Shown: positions 45,084-58,179, counted from the stretch's first letter. The stretch is DNA of 64,000 nucleotides from Diphasiastrum complanatum (GCA_029204225.1 CM055106.1:48685337-48749336), one strand, 5' to 3'. Notes: generated by a model not told the origin, from the sequence alone. Translations and numbers: made by a program.

Positions 45084-47047
45084 GTTACAATGCCATTCCT
45101 TGATTGTTATGAAGATTGGAGTGGTCTACTCCTTGTGTTGATGGATTTTGCTAGCTCTGTGAGGATTGGTAGTCCTATTGATGGATGCATTCTGCATGTA
45201 GCTATTAGGGCACCTGGCTGCGTGTTCCTTGTTGTGCAGTTTTTTGGTACGCTATATCGACTCCTCGCCAACCACCAGTATATTCGTCTTAATCATCGAT
45301 TTACATTTCATATCAAAAGGCTATCAATCATTGGCTTATAACCCACTTTACAAGTCTAAAACTTGTTATTTATAGCCCATATTAAGGGTCTGGGTATGGC
45401 TTATGTAGAACCCATATTCACCTCTAATCATTGCTACACTTGAAGGCTATTTCATCACCTAAGAATTGTTGCTCATGGAAGCCACACCACTGCTTGCTGT
45501 TTGTTGACCATAGAGAAATTTGATTAGTTTGAAAATCATTATCATTAAAACTAAGCGATCTATATACATGTCCCTTAGTTCATCACTCCCCTGTGAAACA
45601 AAACACGTGTCCGAAATCCATCACACTGGTCAAAACTTATTGGTATGACATTTGTTCCTCTTTAGCTCAATCCATTTGTTTCAGATTCATTGCCCAAGTG
45701 TGAAATTGATTGTAGAGAATTTGCTACACCTAACCAATCTTTTAGCCTAAAGTTCGCTACTCAAAAGACTTTTTATTAGTCTTAGTGGCCTGCTGGCCAT
45801 ATGGCTTGTTGCGAGAGTTTATTGTGTGAGAATTGGCCGCTTTCCATACATTTTATTATCTAAAATCAGTGCTTCGGAAGTAATAACGAATTCTCAAAAC
45901 TCGTTGTCCTATATGCCTATCTAAAATCATTGGTTGATTATCTAATGCAAGTGATTAAGGTTTTATTCTTTGCACTTTTTTATTAGTGTTTGCACAAAAA
46001 CTCTTAAAAAACTTTGATATTTCGAAGATTCTAAGATAGTGCAAGTGATTAATGTTTTTCTTTTTGCACATTTTTGTCAATGTATGGTACAAAAACTATA
46101 ACACTTTCAAAATCTTATCAATCTATGGTTTAGAAGGTCAACAATGTAGGAAAATTATGCTCTCCTTTGTGAAGTTTTTTTTGTCAATGACTTTCTTAAA
46201 AGTGTTGAAAAACCTTGATTTACTATTGATGGTCGACTATCAAGATGCATTCATGCCTTAGGAGTCCAAGTGAAAGCTTGGCCTTTGGAACGTATCATGA
46301 CTACTAATTGAATTTGTTGCAAGTCACTATATATGTTTAATAGGTTTGAAGTTTGAATTTGTAGGGTTTTGTTTTTCAACGGTTCGATGTTCGCTCCAAA
46401 ATGCTAGATGCATGGATCATGATCCCATGCAACTTAGGTTGCACAAACAAGTTGTGATAGTGTCACTCTCTTGTTTTTTACCTTCTTTTTATTGGAAAAT
46501 AATTGATTGCCTGAAAACGTGTGGATCTATAGGGGGATTTTTCTCACAAGGTTACTGGATGATTTATGAATAACTATTTATAGTGGATTTTGGGCACTTG
46601 ACCTCAATGGCTATTGGACAGTTTCTACCTCTCGTATTATTTGAATCTGAAAAATGGTGAGAAATATCCCTTTATTCACTAATTTGACTTTTAGGACTCT
46701 AAACCATTTAACTCTTGCAAATGGCCTAAAAGTCACTTGTATTGCTAACTATTCAATCAAATAACAACGCGATCATTGGGATGGACTTACACACGTAGGG
46801 TGCCAAATCCCTCACACTTATTCTCTAATGTAGATCATACATGGAATGATGTCCCACCAAGCTCCAACAATATTTCGCATTGAAATTGGATTGTTAAAAA
46901 TAGTAAAGACACAATTTTTAGGCCTTATTGACATACATAAATAAATTTTTAAGCTGAAATCTAAGTTTGGCCTCCAAATTGCCAAATAAAACCAACAAAA
47001 CTACTTAACAATTTTCACAAGGTAGTTGCATGACCGACTATAACATC
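45084..47047. other. No recognisable gene
   Basis: About 2 kb of AT-rich sequence downstream of the gag-like ORF. A few short frames exist, but none with a domain or with retroelement motifs that I can identify. It may contain the eroded remainder of the element that copia-4 entered. Confidence 0.4.
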
Positions 47048-47689
47048 TAGCTTCTTGAGGTTCATAAACTTGCACACTACAATATGAGAGGAATGTAGTA
47101 CGTGAGAGAGAGGTAGAGGTTACACCTCTTCATAAAAGACCTTAGCCCATTTCACATGGGGATGGGCCCTAAATATATCAAACTTGACTTTAGGCACATT
47201 TGGCCTTTACCACATTTATCTATTACATTTCAAGTATGTCTATAAATAACAAAGTGGCATTGCCCATGAATAGTGATTCTAACACCCTCCCTCAATGACA
47301 GCTTTGTTAGAGGTGTTACTTCATGCTTAACCAAGTACATCACACTGAAAGTACATTATACTCCTAACTCCACTGATGTGGCATTTATGCTATCAAATGG
47401 AGAATGTGTGGAACAATTCCATCACCCTCCCTTGAGCCAAACATCCACTAGAATCTGCAAAACAAATTGCTCACTACATCATGTCCAAGAGCTATGCCAA
47501 GGATAATATCCTTCCCTGAAACTGCAAATGCATCCGCAAACTGCCTCATATTCAGGATATCACCTTACTTCTGCATCCAAGGAACCATCTTCTAGGATAC
47601 CTATTCCAAGTTTAGCAATCCTGCAACAGCTTTCTGAATCCCATAGAAGATAAAGTACATGCGCACAAACTTATTACCAAGCATCTGCT

Positions 47690-47900
47690 TCGTCATAAGA
47701 CTTTTCAACTACATCTGTTAGGTCCACTTCCTCTTTTTCTTTATCACTTTCAGTGGACTTTTTTTACTTAAGATCCGCTTTCATCTTTAAATATTGATTT
47801 TTATAATGTCCCATCTTTTCACAATAAAAACATTTAACATTCTTTTTACTCTTAAAACTGCCTTCATCACTTTTAGATTTACTAGTCTGATTAGCTTTTC
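47690..47900 (-). pseudogene. copia-5 gag zinc-knuckle region
   Basis: The minus strand gives KCFYCEKMGHYKNQYLK, a CX2CX4H knuckle with the last Cys replaced by Tyr. It is followed by an acidic tail containing SDKEKEEVDLTDVVEKSYDE. The wording and position after the primer site identify copia gag. Confidence 0.65.
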
Positions 47901-48974
47901 ACTTAGTAAATAAAGCGACTTCATTTGAAGAGAATATTGTAACAACAGAATGTTGCATTCTACATTTTTCTTCAAGTAATGAAGCTATCATCATTTTTAA
48001 TGACTGATTAGGCAAGTTTCCAAGTGTAAAAATGACATTACTATACTCAGTCGGCATACTATTTAATAGTACGGCCATAGCATCATCTTCGGGAACATTA
48101 GAACCAATTCCAGCAAGCTGAAGAGGTTGTTTCCTGAATGGTAGCTGTCGGCCTGGTTGTTCCGCAACTGTGAGGAGGAGTAATTATGGACATGACTTCA
48201 AGTTGCTGCAGAAGGTTTCAGGTGCTGGAATCCAGATTCAGCAGGCGCGACATGTCCTTTCCGGGGCAGCGCTGCGATCCAGCTTGGCTTATTACGGGCG
48301 TGCTTGCTTCTTCACGAGATTCATTCAAATCAACGTCACATTCTTCTTGAGACCGTACTGAGACATAGCTTGAAGCATTTATGGTTGTTCCATTGTCTGC
48401 TCTTGCAACATCGCATTCTCCCGAAGATGCAGATGCAGATGCGGGATAGTTTCCTGGACTGAGCCGCGCAGAAACGGAAGTTTCTCAATCCTCTTGAACT
48501 ACTCTTCCAACTACTGAAATCTCAGCGTGCTCCTGCTTTTCCCATATCTCTAGGCTGCCGACAGAACGCCGATTTGCTTGGCCACTCTGTTTGATGTGGT
48601 AAACGCTGATTTCTGATGGAATCCACGTTTGTTTCTTTAACAACTGGCTGTTCCTGCTCATGGAGTCCGAAATCACCCTCAGGCTTCTGCCTTAAAAATG
48701 CAGCATAGATTCCAGCACTTAGCTACTCTGAAACAGAAGACAAACAATCCTCCTATCCCACACATAATGTGCATTTTTAACTGAATCATTAAGCAATATA
48801 TATCTCTCTCATTTTCTATTCATCAGATTCTACAAACAGAATCAAACTGAAACTAAATTCCAGAGACAATCTCTCTTTATTAACAAAACAGCAAACTCCT
48901 CTGAAATTTTTTTGCATAAATCAAACTGCTTGCCAGGATCATTCAGGTGTTAGCCATAGATAGCTCTCATACCA

Positions 48975-49274
48975 TGTGTGTGAAATCAGAGCATGCACAT
49001 ATGCATTCACATAGCACAAGAGGAGAGAGAGAACACCATTGCTTTATTTCATAAACTTTCACACTACAATATGAGAAGAATGAAGTACGTGAGAGAGAGC
49101 TAGAGGTTACACCTCTTCATAAAAGACCTCAAGCCCATTTCACATGGGGATGGGCCCAAAATAGATATCAAACTTGACTTTAGGTACATTTGGCCTTTAC
49201 CACATTTATCTATTACATTTCAAGTATGTCTATAAATAACAAAGTGGCATTGCCCATGAATAATAGTTCTAACA
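48975..49274 (-). repeat. Complete LTR of copia-5
   Basis: TG at 48975 and a TGTTAG start (minus strand) at 49274. About 230 bp of it match 47053-47284 closely, sharing gttacacctcttcataaaag and tggcattgcccatgaat. Confidence 0.85.
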
Positions 49275-49896
49275 ACATTTGTTGATGGACAACAAATGTC
49301 TAGACAATCTATTGTTCTTGATCTCGGCTATTCTCGTGATAAAGTCGAGTTACCTGTCTGTCAAGACTGTCTAGTTGGTAAACATACTAGGAAACCATTT
49401 AAATCAAGCCATCAGCATATTGCTAGAGGATTGTTAGACATTCGTGGCCCGATGAAAAATCCTTCGCTGAAGGATGCAAAGTATTTTATAAGTTTTATTG
49501 ATGAATTTTCCAGAAAGACTATGGTGTACTTTATAAAGAAGAAATTAGAAGCCTTCAACTGCTTCAGAATCTTCAAGGAGCATGTAGAAAAGGGGATTGG
49601 AAGGACGATCAAGGCCCTAAGGTCAAACAATGGTGGAGAATATATCTCTACTGAGGTTAAGGCTTACTGCCAAAGCCAAGGCATTGAGCAGCAATTCATC
49701 ACTCCTTAAAGTCCTCAGTCTAATGGCTTAGCCGAGAGGAAGAACTGTACCCTGGTTGAATCAGCCAAATGTATGCTAGCGCATGCATCACTGCCCAAGA
49801 GATTCTGGGCCGAAGCTGTCTCCACTACAACTTACGTCCAAAACAGATGTTCGGCCAAGGCCCTCTCAGGCAAGACACCCCATGAGGTGATAATGA
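49275..49896 (+). pseudogene. copia-6: integrase fragment
   Basis: The plus strand gives the HHCC-type end CQDCLVGKHTRKPF and the core DAKYFISFIDEFSRKTMVY, ALRSNNGGEYISTEVKAYC and NGLAERKNCTLVESAKCMLA, ending at GKTPHEVIM. The catalytic Asp of the SDNGGEY motif is Asn, and a TAA stands at about 49707. It starts at the copia-5 LTR edge and is cut at 49896, where the gypsy gag begins. Confidence 0.88.
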
Positions 49897-50750
49897 GTAC
49901 GCACTTCTGCAAAATGCGATGGACGATGCAATTCGAGAGGAGGATGAAGATTCAGATGATGAGCCGAATGTCAGTATGTTGTCTTATACATCAGGGCAGA
50001 CTACTACGACATCCACCACGATTGCATCAACGAATGCCAATGGTACTGCAGTAATGATGCTCAATGAGTTCGAGAAACTTGGTAAGACCCAGCAGAAACA
50101 GATGGAAAAGTTGCAGTTGCAATTTGATGAGAAGATCAAGAAGCAAACAAGGAACCTGAGAAGTTTGCAAAGACTTTTCCTACCAGGGAAAATGTCAAGT
50201 GTTCTATCTGTACAGGAAATCACACAGTGAACGAGTGTCCTCAATTGAAAAAACGAATGGAAATCAGTATTTGCCATCTGTGTAATTCACCTGACCATGA
50301 GACTGCCTTTTGCAACTTCAACCCTCGGATGATTCAGCAACGGTATGCCCAGATGGGATATCGAGATCCACAGTATGGAGGCAATCCAGCAGCAAGACTA
50401 CGACAATCTACTCTTGGATACCCGAAGCGTCTAGCCTTGCCTGCCCCACCAAAGCACTCCGCTCCTCCTGCCAATTTGATGGAACCAGAACCTTACAGAA
50501 GTGTTGAGCAATGGAGCTACGGTAATGATCAAGAAGGTGGATCTTCATAATAGTATGCCATTTATGCTGCCGCTCAACAACAAGCCTCGAGAAATTGGGC
50601 CAGAGCATTTGCATGTGAAGAAAATCACAGAGTTGCAGAATGCCCAAATAAAGAAAAATTTGTACCATTCTGTCGTGACTGTAAAAATGGGCATTGCTAT
50701 AAAGACTATCCAGCAAGACCGAAGCCACCACCAGCTATAGCACCTGTAAA
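49897..50750 (+). pseudogene. gypsy gag C-terminal part with several zinc knuckles
   Basis: The frame opens NEYALLQNAMDDAIREEDED and continues with a Gln/Lys-rich coiled stretch. Knuckles follow: CSICTGNHTVNEC (about 50198), CHLCNSPDHETAFC (about 50272), a partial CEENHRVAEC (about 50616) and CRDCKNGHCYKDY (about 50675). They are separated by Pro-rich linkers such as LALPAPPKHSAPPANLMEPE. Frames shift near 50170 and 50540. Four knuckle-like motifs is more than the usual one or two. Confidence 0.8.
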
Positions 50751-50751
50751 T

Positions 50752-51672
50752 TTGATAACAATCAAGCAAGGATCGGTAGCTCATAATAAACCAAGTGCAC
50801 CAATGACGGTGGTCACTAGAGCACAGAAGCAAAAAGAACCAGTAGTGGATTCAGTACCTATACCATTGAATGATACACCAATAGCATCGGAAGTTTATCC
50901 AGATCTTAATGCAGAAAAACGAAGATATCAGGATATGAGACAGTGGATTAAACATTTGCAAGAAGAAGAAGAACTTGAAGCTGCTAAAGTAACAGCTGAA
51001 GTTCGGTCTTCACCATTGCAACCTTCAAGAAATTTACGTACGGATATGAATGATCAATTACATCATCACGAAGAACCCTTCAAGATGACGGAACCGGAAG
51101 CACCGCATACAGAATTACTCGTGAATATTTTGTCTAGCAAGATCAATATTTCATTGGGAGGGCTCCTAAAGTTGGTGCCAAAAGCAAAAGAAGTCTTAAC
51201 GCAAAAGTTAGCTCAAGAAGAATCAGAAGACCATCAAGAGCGGCTCTTTTGTGCTGGATTTGAAGAATGTAACGATGTACTACATGTTGGAGCAGCTTGG
51301 GAAAGTGAACAAAAGAATATCAGTCTGCCAATACAACATACACAATTTTCTAAAGAAGCAGCCGTGATAGACGGCGGTTCAAGAGTTAACCTGATTTCTA
51401 CAAAGCTATGTACAAAATGGGGCCTTACAAAGATTAAGCCTGCTACTTTTGCTATTAAGCTAGCTCCGACAGTTCGTCTGCGAGGAATGGTGGAAGATAT
51501 ACCTGTCAGGATTGCAGGAGTACAGTTCGTTATTACTTTCGCCGTGATGGACTTACCAGAAGCACCAAATGTCTACCGAGTTCTCTTAGGACGTCCATGG
51601 TTACGAGTTGCGCAAATAATTCATAACTGGGGTACCGGCAAAATCACTTTTGAAAATCGTGAACGTAGTTAA
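50752..51672 (+). pseudogene. gypsy protease domain region
   Basis: An open stretch of 306 residues. The retropepsin-like motif AAVIDGGSRVNLISTKLCTK and the flanking VLLGRPWLR (the usual LG.PWL block) mark the protease. The active-site triplet is DGG, as seen in several plant gypsy proteases. The N-terminal part is a charged linker (LQEEEELEAAKVTAEVRSS). The downstream frame overlaps it by 23 bases, so a frameshift separates it from RT in this copy. Confidence 0.85.
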
Positions 51673-54600
51673 AATTGATCCTGCGACTTGGACTGTCAAG
51701 CTAGTGGTTCAAAAAGCGGATGACGATTCATCAACAACGGATCACACTTGTGATCGGTCAGAGAAAAAATTGGGAGATCACTACGATTCCCAAACGGATA
51801 CTGTCAATTGGAACGAAGCTCTTGCAACAATTGATTGTACAGCAGGATATATGTGTCAACAAGATATTCAATCAGAGATGAGCGAGATTTTCTTGTTAGA
51901 TCGGACTTTGGATATGCCAATCACATTTCCACTAATTGTGCTAAATGTAGCCTGGATATCAACGAAACCTATACCAGATCCAATTGAGGATGATCTCATA
52001 CCAATGAGCCATGTCTTAACTTATGATCGAAATGCAGAACTTACGGATGAACAGATTCTACATCATATGGATCCGACCAGATTTGGAGTGCGTAATGTTC
52101 CTGATGAACCAACAATCAAATCTCCCAAAGCAGTTATATTGAAGGGAGACAGGATGACAGGTTCGATGACGAAGAAACAAGCAAAGCAACATTATAATAC
52201 GGTCCTGAAGTGGGAAAATCCCCCTCAAAAGTTTGATTTAAAGGAAGAGCCACCTCTATTGGATAAAGACAAAGGAAAAGTCAAGAATGATTCTTCAAGT
52301 CAGATCTCCAGCAAGACATCATCGTCTAGGAAGTCTTCACCTGAGAAGAAAGATTTATCATCCCGGAAGTCATCACCTCCACGATCAATTCCTGCTAAGA
52401 AGACTAAACGAAGATCCAAGACAAGTCCTTTCGAAAAAGAACAAGCAAATGTAGTCCAGCATGATATGCCAGAGCATTTTAAACGTTATACACTAGATGA
52501 TGTGGTTATCATGTTACCTAAAGCACATCGTGAAACTGAAGAATACATGCCGAAATCTAAAGAGATTTACGATGGCCCAGCTAGGACGCAGCCAATAAAT
52601 CTTGCAGAACCAGGAGAACCAGAAAAGATTGTACAAGTGGGATTACAACTTAGTCCTGAACAGTATCAAGCACTCCGTTTGCTACTTATTAAGTATCAAG
52701 ATTGTTTTGCATGGACTTATCAAGATTTGAAGGGTATTCCGACATCAGTCATTGAACATACCATACCTTTATTACCTGATGCAGTACCAAAGGTCACAAA
52801 GTTCTATCGCTGTAATCTTAATGTGACAGATCTGATAAAGAAAAAACTTCAGAGATTGCTTGACGCCGATTTCATTTATGAGATCGAGCATACCGAATGG
52901 ATTTCACCGATTGTTATTGTTCCTAAGAAAAATGGGAAATTGCGAATCTGTGTGAATCTCAAAGCATTGAATAAAGTGACACAGAAGGATCACTTTCCGT
53001 TACCTTTTACTGAAAGCATTTTGGATCGTCTTGCTGGAGCGGAAGCTTATAGTTTCTTGGATGGATTTAGTGGTTACAACCAGGTTAAGATTGCACCTGC
53101 CGATCGTCACAAAACTGCTTTTGCAACAGAATGGGACACCTATGCTTACAAAGTAATGTCGTTTGGACTCTGTAATACACCAAGTTTATTCCAAAGAGTA
53201 ATGCAATTTGCCTTTAAAGATTATCTGCAGAAATTCCTTGAAATTTACTTGGACGACTTGGGAGTTCATAGTACAAATACAGACCACCTGGATCGATTGG
53301 AAAAAGTCTTTGAAAGATGCCGCAAATATCAGATTTCTCTAAATCCAAAAAAATGCCAGATATGGGTTTCTCACAGAGTGGTGCTTGGACATGTGATATC
53401 AAGACATGGTATTGCCACCGATTACTCTAAGATCAAAGTTATTGTGGAATTGCCACCGCCAGCAACAATTCGAGGAGTTTGTGTTTATGGGTCGTGCGAA
53501 CTACTATCGATTTTTATTATCTTCTTTGCGGATTTAGCATGACCTATATACAGATTTACTATTGTTCCTATTTGGACAGTAGAGGCGTTAGAAGCCTTTG
53601 AAAAGTTAAAAAAAGCATTATCTTCAGCACCAATACTGCGTTCTCCAGATTGGACATTAGAGTTTCATGCTCATACGGACGTCTCAAAATACGCCATTGG
53701 ATCAGTTTTGACGCAGCCAAGTGACTATAAGAAGGATTATCCTATACGATTTGCAAGCAGACAGCTTACAGATCCAGAGAAGAATTATTCAACAACAGAA
53801 CATGAAGCGCTAGCCGTGATTTTTTCTGTTCAAAAATTTCGTCACTATCTCATGGAAACGCACTTTGCATTTTATACGGATCATCAAGTGCTACTTTACT
53901 TGGTAAATAAGACGTGTAATACTGGACGTATTGCAAAATGGTTATTATTATTGACTGAATTTGACTTTTGAATTGTGGTCAGAAAGGGGAAGCAACATTA
54001 TCTAGTCGATCATGTTTCACGAATTGAATCCGCACCAGTTAATACTGAAGTGGATGATGAACTGCCAGATGCTGCATTGTTCTATGTTGAAGCAGTACCT
54101 GAGTGGGCGGCAAATATTGTTGAGTACCTAATGCTAGGACAACCGAATGACTCTTTGACAAAAGTACAGAAAAGACAATTGATTCATAAGGCTCAACCTT
54201 ATCAATAAATTGCAGGACAATTGTATCGTCGTGGATCAGATAATATTTTACGAAGATGTGTTTTACCGGATGAAGTACCAGATCTAATCATGTTTTCACA
54301 TGATGGCATGGGTGGAGGACACTTCTCTACAGATATTATTGTTCGCAAACTTTTGCAATCCGGTTGTTGGTGGCCTACGCTTCATAAGGACACAGAAAAT
54401 TTTATTCAGACATGTGATGTCTACCAGCGAGCACAATGGCCTAGTCGACAGAATTATGAACCCTTACATCCGATTTTATTGCAAGCACCGTTTGAAAAAT
54501 GGGAACTGGATTATGTTGGTCCTATTCATCCCGCTGCTCAAGGATCTCAGGCCCGATACATTATGGTCGCAACTGATTATATGACCACTTTGGGTTGAAG

Positions 54601-54970
54601 CCAAAGCTGTCAAAGTAGCTGGTGCAAAATCTACAGCTAAGTTTCTATATGAAAATATTATAGCCAGATTTGGATGTCCGATCGAAATTGTTAGTGATCG
54701 GGGTACACACTTTGTTAATCAAACAATAAAGTGTTTACTGGAAGATTTTTTTGTTATACACAGATTTAGTACTCCCTATTATCCCAGAGGGAATGGCCAA
54801 GCTGAATCTTCCAGTAAGATTCTCTGCACCATTATGACAAAGACAATTGAAGCGAGTCGGTCTGATTGGGAACATAAGTTGTATGCAGCATTATGGGCAT
54901 TCCAAACCGCTTACAAAAATAGTACAAATCAAACGTTGATCCTTCGCCAGCCCTGGAAAACGTTCGCCTG
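51650..54970 (+). pseudogene. gypsy RT, RNase H and integrase
   Basis: A Ser/Lys-rich linker is followed by RT from about 52640: LRICVNLKALNKVTQKDHFP, FLDGFSGYNQVKIAPADRHK, MSFGLCNTPSLFQRVM and IYLDDLGVHS (active site near 53250). Two small shifts occur near 53480-53530. RNase H follows (HAHTDVSKYAIGSVLTQP, TEHEALAVIFSVQKFRHYL, FYTDHQVLLYLV). Then come the integrase zinc finger (HDGMGGGHFSTDIIVRKLL, WWPTLHKDTENF) and core (WELDYVGPIHPAAQG, IEIVSDRGTHFVNQ, GNGQAESSSKI). Stops lie at about 53970 and 54206, a one-base shift at about 54590 and a TGA near 54970. Catalytic residues are retained. Confidence 0.92.
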
Positions 54971-55245
54971 ATAAATTCAGATCCCTAGAAACCTTCGATG
55001 AGATTTTCATAGCCTATTTTTACAGTCTTGTACATGCCTACAAATTTTTGTTAAGAATTGATCAGCCCAACTACTATTCAATGTAATGGACCCACCAAAT
55101 TCACCTATAAGTTGGCTGAATTCGATTCATCCCTCACTTGTGCTAGCGAAGCTCTTGTGAATTTTTCTTGCGACCAAAGTTTTCCAAATTTCCTGCATTG
55201 CCTTCTGATACATTCTCACGCTGTTATGATTCCTTTCTGATCATC

Positions 55246-58179
55246 ATGTCTTCTACCGATACTTCCCAGTCTCCGCGCTATACTATCCATCGTGATATCT
55301 CATCTACAATGGACATCATGATTCTTCCTAGCACAAGCATGGTCACTTAGTGGATGACCCTTGTGGAGCCTCTACTTACTGCAATAAGTATTCATGAGAG
55401 AGTCTTTTCGAGACGCATCAATATGGATTTCATCACTCTTGCCTTCAGTACGTGGAAGGAAGAGAAATCCAAGTTTTACATCACCTTCCAAGGAGCCACA
55501 CACAAGGTGCGTGTCACTGAGGCCGCACTTGCAGCTATAGGAATCTCATCCGGTATGCACGCCTCACCCAATCACAAGCACGCCAAACAGGCCATCAAGC
55601 CATACATTGACCTCACCAACAATCTGCATTGGACTAATGATGGTTACCTTCTGGAAGCCATCACTGAGCCTTCCATCCATGCCGCTGTCCAATTGTTGAA
55701 TCATTTCCTGATAGTTGGCAACCTCATGAAAGACCGCATCACATCTCAAATCCTTCACAGGATAGTGGAGTACCACATCAAGTTGGCCAAAGCCCCTCTT
55801 GAACCTTATAAATGGTTCAAGACTATTTCTGGTGAGCTCAAGCGAGCTATTAAGGCCAATACAAAGCAGCAGTTCGCCGATGGCTCTCTATTGTCCCTCT
55901 TAACTGCTTCTCACTTAGAAAACAGAATCCATGGCTTCCACCTGGATTCTGTGCTTTCAGTTTACGAAAAAGCACCATCTGAGTCATCTCACAAGGCCTC
56001 AAGTTCTCATAGTCATCGTCATCCACGTAGCGAGATCGTATTTCCTGACTTGTCTTTCGCGTCACGACGTCGTACTAGGCATACCTCGTCAGTTGCGCTT
56101 CCACCCCCTTGTTGTTGTTCGTTGTGAACTTCCCATTCCCCTCGTCTCTGATGCTTCCCTCGCCTCTGCTGCCATACAAGGACAGTCTGTGACCATTGGG
56201 CCTACCATTCCCATCACAGCTGCCCAGGCCGCCTCACCCCCGCACACCGAAGCAACCTCACCCAACACACAGTTCTTCATGGATATGTTCGATGATTCTG
56301 ACCCCCTTGGAGCCACCGAAATCTTTGAAATGCCCCAAAGCCCAGCACCCTTTGAACCCCAATCCCCTGGAAGAGGATTCGGGCATATCCATGAAGCTAC
56401 TGTTGGTGTCGAAGATGCCAGCCAGCAACCACCCACACAAGGTAGCCCAGCCACACTTCGGGTCGACACAGCTGTCAAGTCACCAAAGCAGTTCGACGCC
56501 ACGGTGCCTGAGGGGTTTGAAGGCGAGGATATTTTTTAAGAAGAAGAGACTTTGGCACCTATAACACGCCTACCACGGACAGTACCATCAGGGTCTCCTG
56601 TTGCTGCCACCTCCATGACTGTCGATTCTGGTGATGCTCTCGGGTTAGTTTCAAGCCTTGGGCAAGTGATCCAGTCTATGTTGGATAAAAAAAGAAAATG
56701 GAACAGAAGATCTCTATTTTAGGATCTGAAAACACTCTGATCAACCAAAAAATTGTCCAGCTGGATCGAGAGGTGAAGATAGCCAAGCAACATGAAAAAA
56801 AGACGGAAAGCGAAAAGACATTGGCCCAGTAACAAGCTGATCGCTTGGAAACCTACATCAGCTCCCTGCAAAATGCCCTGACAACCGCACAGGATCAGGT
56901 AGATAAGGCAGTGCAAGATGCCAAGCAACATGTGCAGCTACTGAAGGGGCAATTACAAATGGTCGAACAAGATCGCACATAGCTTCAAGGTGAATTGGAT
57001 GCGACCACCATTGAGCGTGATGCGTATCTGCAAACACAAATATCCGATCATCCGGTCACACCGACGGAGATTGCATATTTGTTCAAGAAAGTGGAAACAT
57101 ACAAAGTGGCCCTTCAGGGATTCCAAGGCCGCCTTGATAGGTTCAAAGGAGCAGCTTCAACCGAGTTGGAAAAGGCAAAAGAGACCATCAACGCCTATGA
57201 AAAAGCCGCCGCTCAATTGTTGGAAGCCGGACCACAAATCCTCGTCTCGGTCATGCCGCAATTCTCCCCTTCGCGCCAAGAAGCTGTACAGATGGATACA
57301 GGGGTTGATTCAAGCATGGACCAGGGGGGAGCTCCAGATCTAGCAGATCAACCGCCAACTATACCGGCTGTACAAGCGGGTCCATTCTCATCAAGGACAG
57401 GCCATTTATTCAGAAGGCCCATCTGCGTCGAGGACCAGATCCAGACCTTCTTAAAGCAGCATCCACATGAGTCCTCGCGTGGTGGATGGGTTCTCAAATT
57501 TAAGATCTCCGAGATCGAGGCCGGCAAAAAATTGGATAAAATACTTGCACTGGGAGAGCAGCCGGCATGGAGAATCACGGTTTTTGAGAAAACTCCGGAA
57601 TCAATTAGGAGTTACGTCGCCAGCCCTCGCCAGTTGCGGGTAGATCTTTATTACGTGCCAATGCCACGAAGACAAAAATGGAAAGATTTGGGATTGGCTA
57701 TAAATAAAATCACCATCCATATGCCCAATTAGCCAATCATCCACCAGTCTTACAGCTGGAATATTTTAGTGGATTTCCACCGGGCCTTACAGGCATATCA
57801 GAGAGAGTATGTCCACTCTCCGGATCCAACAGTGCGACAATCGACAATGTTTGCAAAAGATCTAACTCTGTTGGCGTCAGTGGCAACCAAATGGGACGAT
57901 TGCCTTCCTACCTTGGCATTTGATCCAAATAAGTTGATGGCCTCAGAGCAAATCAAAAATCAGCTGCCAATTGCTCGATTGTATTTCCGTGCGGCTATGA
58001 TGGGAGGCTCTTGAGAATCCCGCTTCACCTCATGGACAACTTCCAAGTGGATTGTCGGAGCCCACCGTTGTTTCCTGTCGCATAATTTGGATTTCAATAT
58101 TGCACGTCTTGACTTTATGGAAAAGGTGCAGTATCATTTAATTAAGATTCGGCGCGAAGCCAATAAAAGTTCCCAATAA
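55246..58179 (+). pseudogene. Extra gypsy ORF downstream of pol (coiled-coil protein, unknown function)
   Basis: From an ATG at 55246 (MSSTDTSQSPRYTIHRDISS) the coding frame can be followed to a TAA at 58177-58179, about 980 codons. Stops lie at 55348, about 56830, about 56979, about 57730 and 58012, with frame changes near 56100 and in an A-run near 56690. Parts in order: an N-terminal globular region (FSTWKEEKSKFYITFQGA, YHIKLAKAPLEPYKWFKTIS), a Pro/Ser/Thr-rich linker, a long coiled coil (ENTLINQKIVQLDREVKIAK, LQNALTTAQDQVDKAVQDAK) and a C-terminal region (GGWVLKFKISEIEAGKKLDK, LYYVPMPRRQKWKDLG). No signal peptide or transmembrane segment is evident, which argues against an envelope glycoprotein. 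A structural or transport role is a guess. Confidence 0.7.

Larger units (their letters stand above)
47048..49274 (-). mobile_element. copia-5: short gag-only copia derivative
   Basis: The LTR copies are 48975-49274 (300 bp, complete) and 47048-47284 (one end lost). On the minus strand the complete LTR is followed by a primer site TGGTATGAGAGCTA (48974-48961), and the internal region ends in a purine tract (cattgagggaggg, 47297-47285) next to the TGTTAG start of the other LTR. The only coding trace between them is a gag zinc knuckle. The internal region is about 1.7 kb with no protease, integrase or RT, so it would depend on a partner element. Confidence 0.8.

Noticed and set aside
48170-48676. 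GC-richer block with short frames on both strands inside copia-5
   Set aside because: No gag or host motif could be identified in either direction, so it is left as part of the copia-5 internal region.
55564-56502. Minus-strand frames opposite the extra gypsy ORF
   Set aside because: They are the antisense shadow of a plus-strand coding region that reads on as one protein over about 980 codons.
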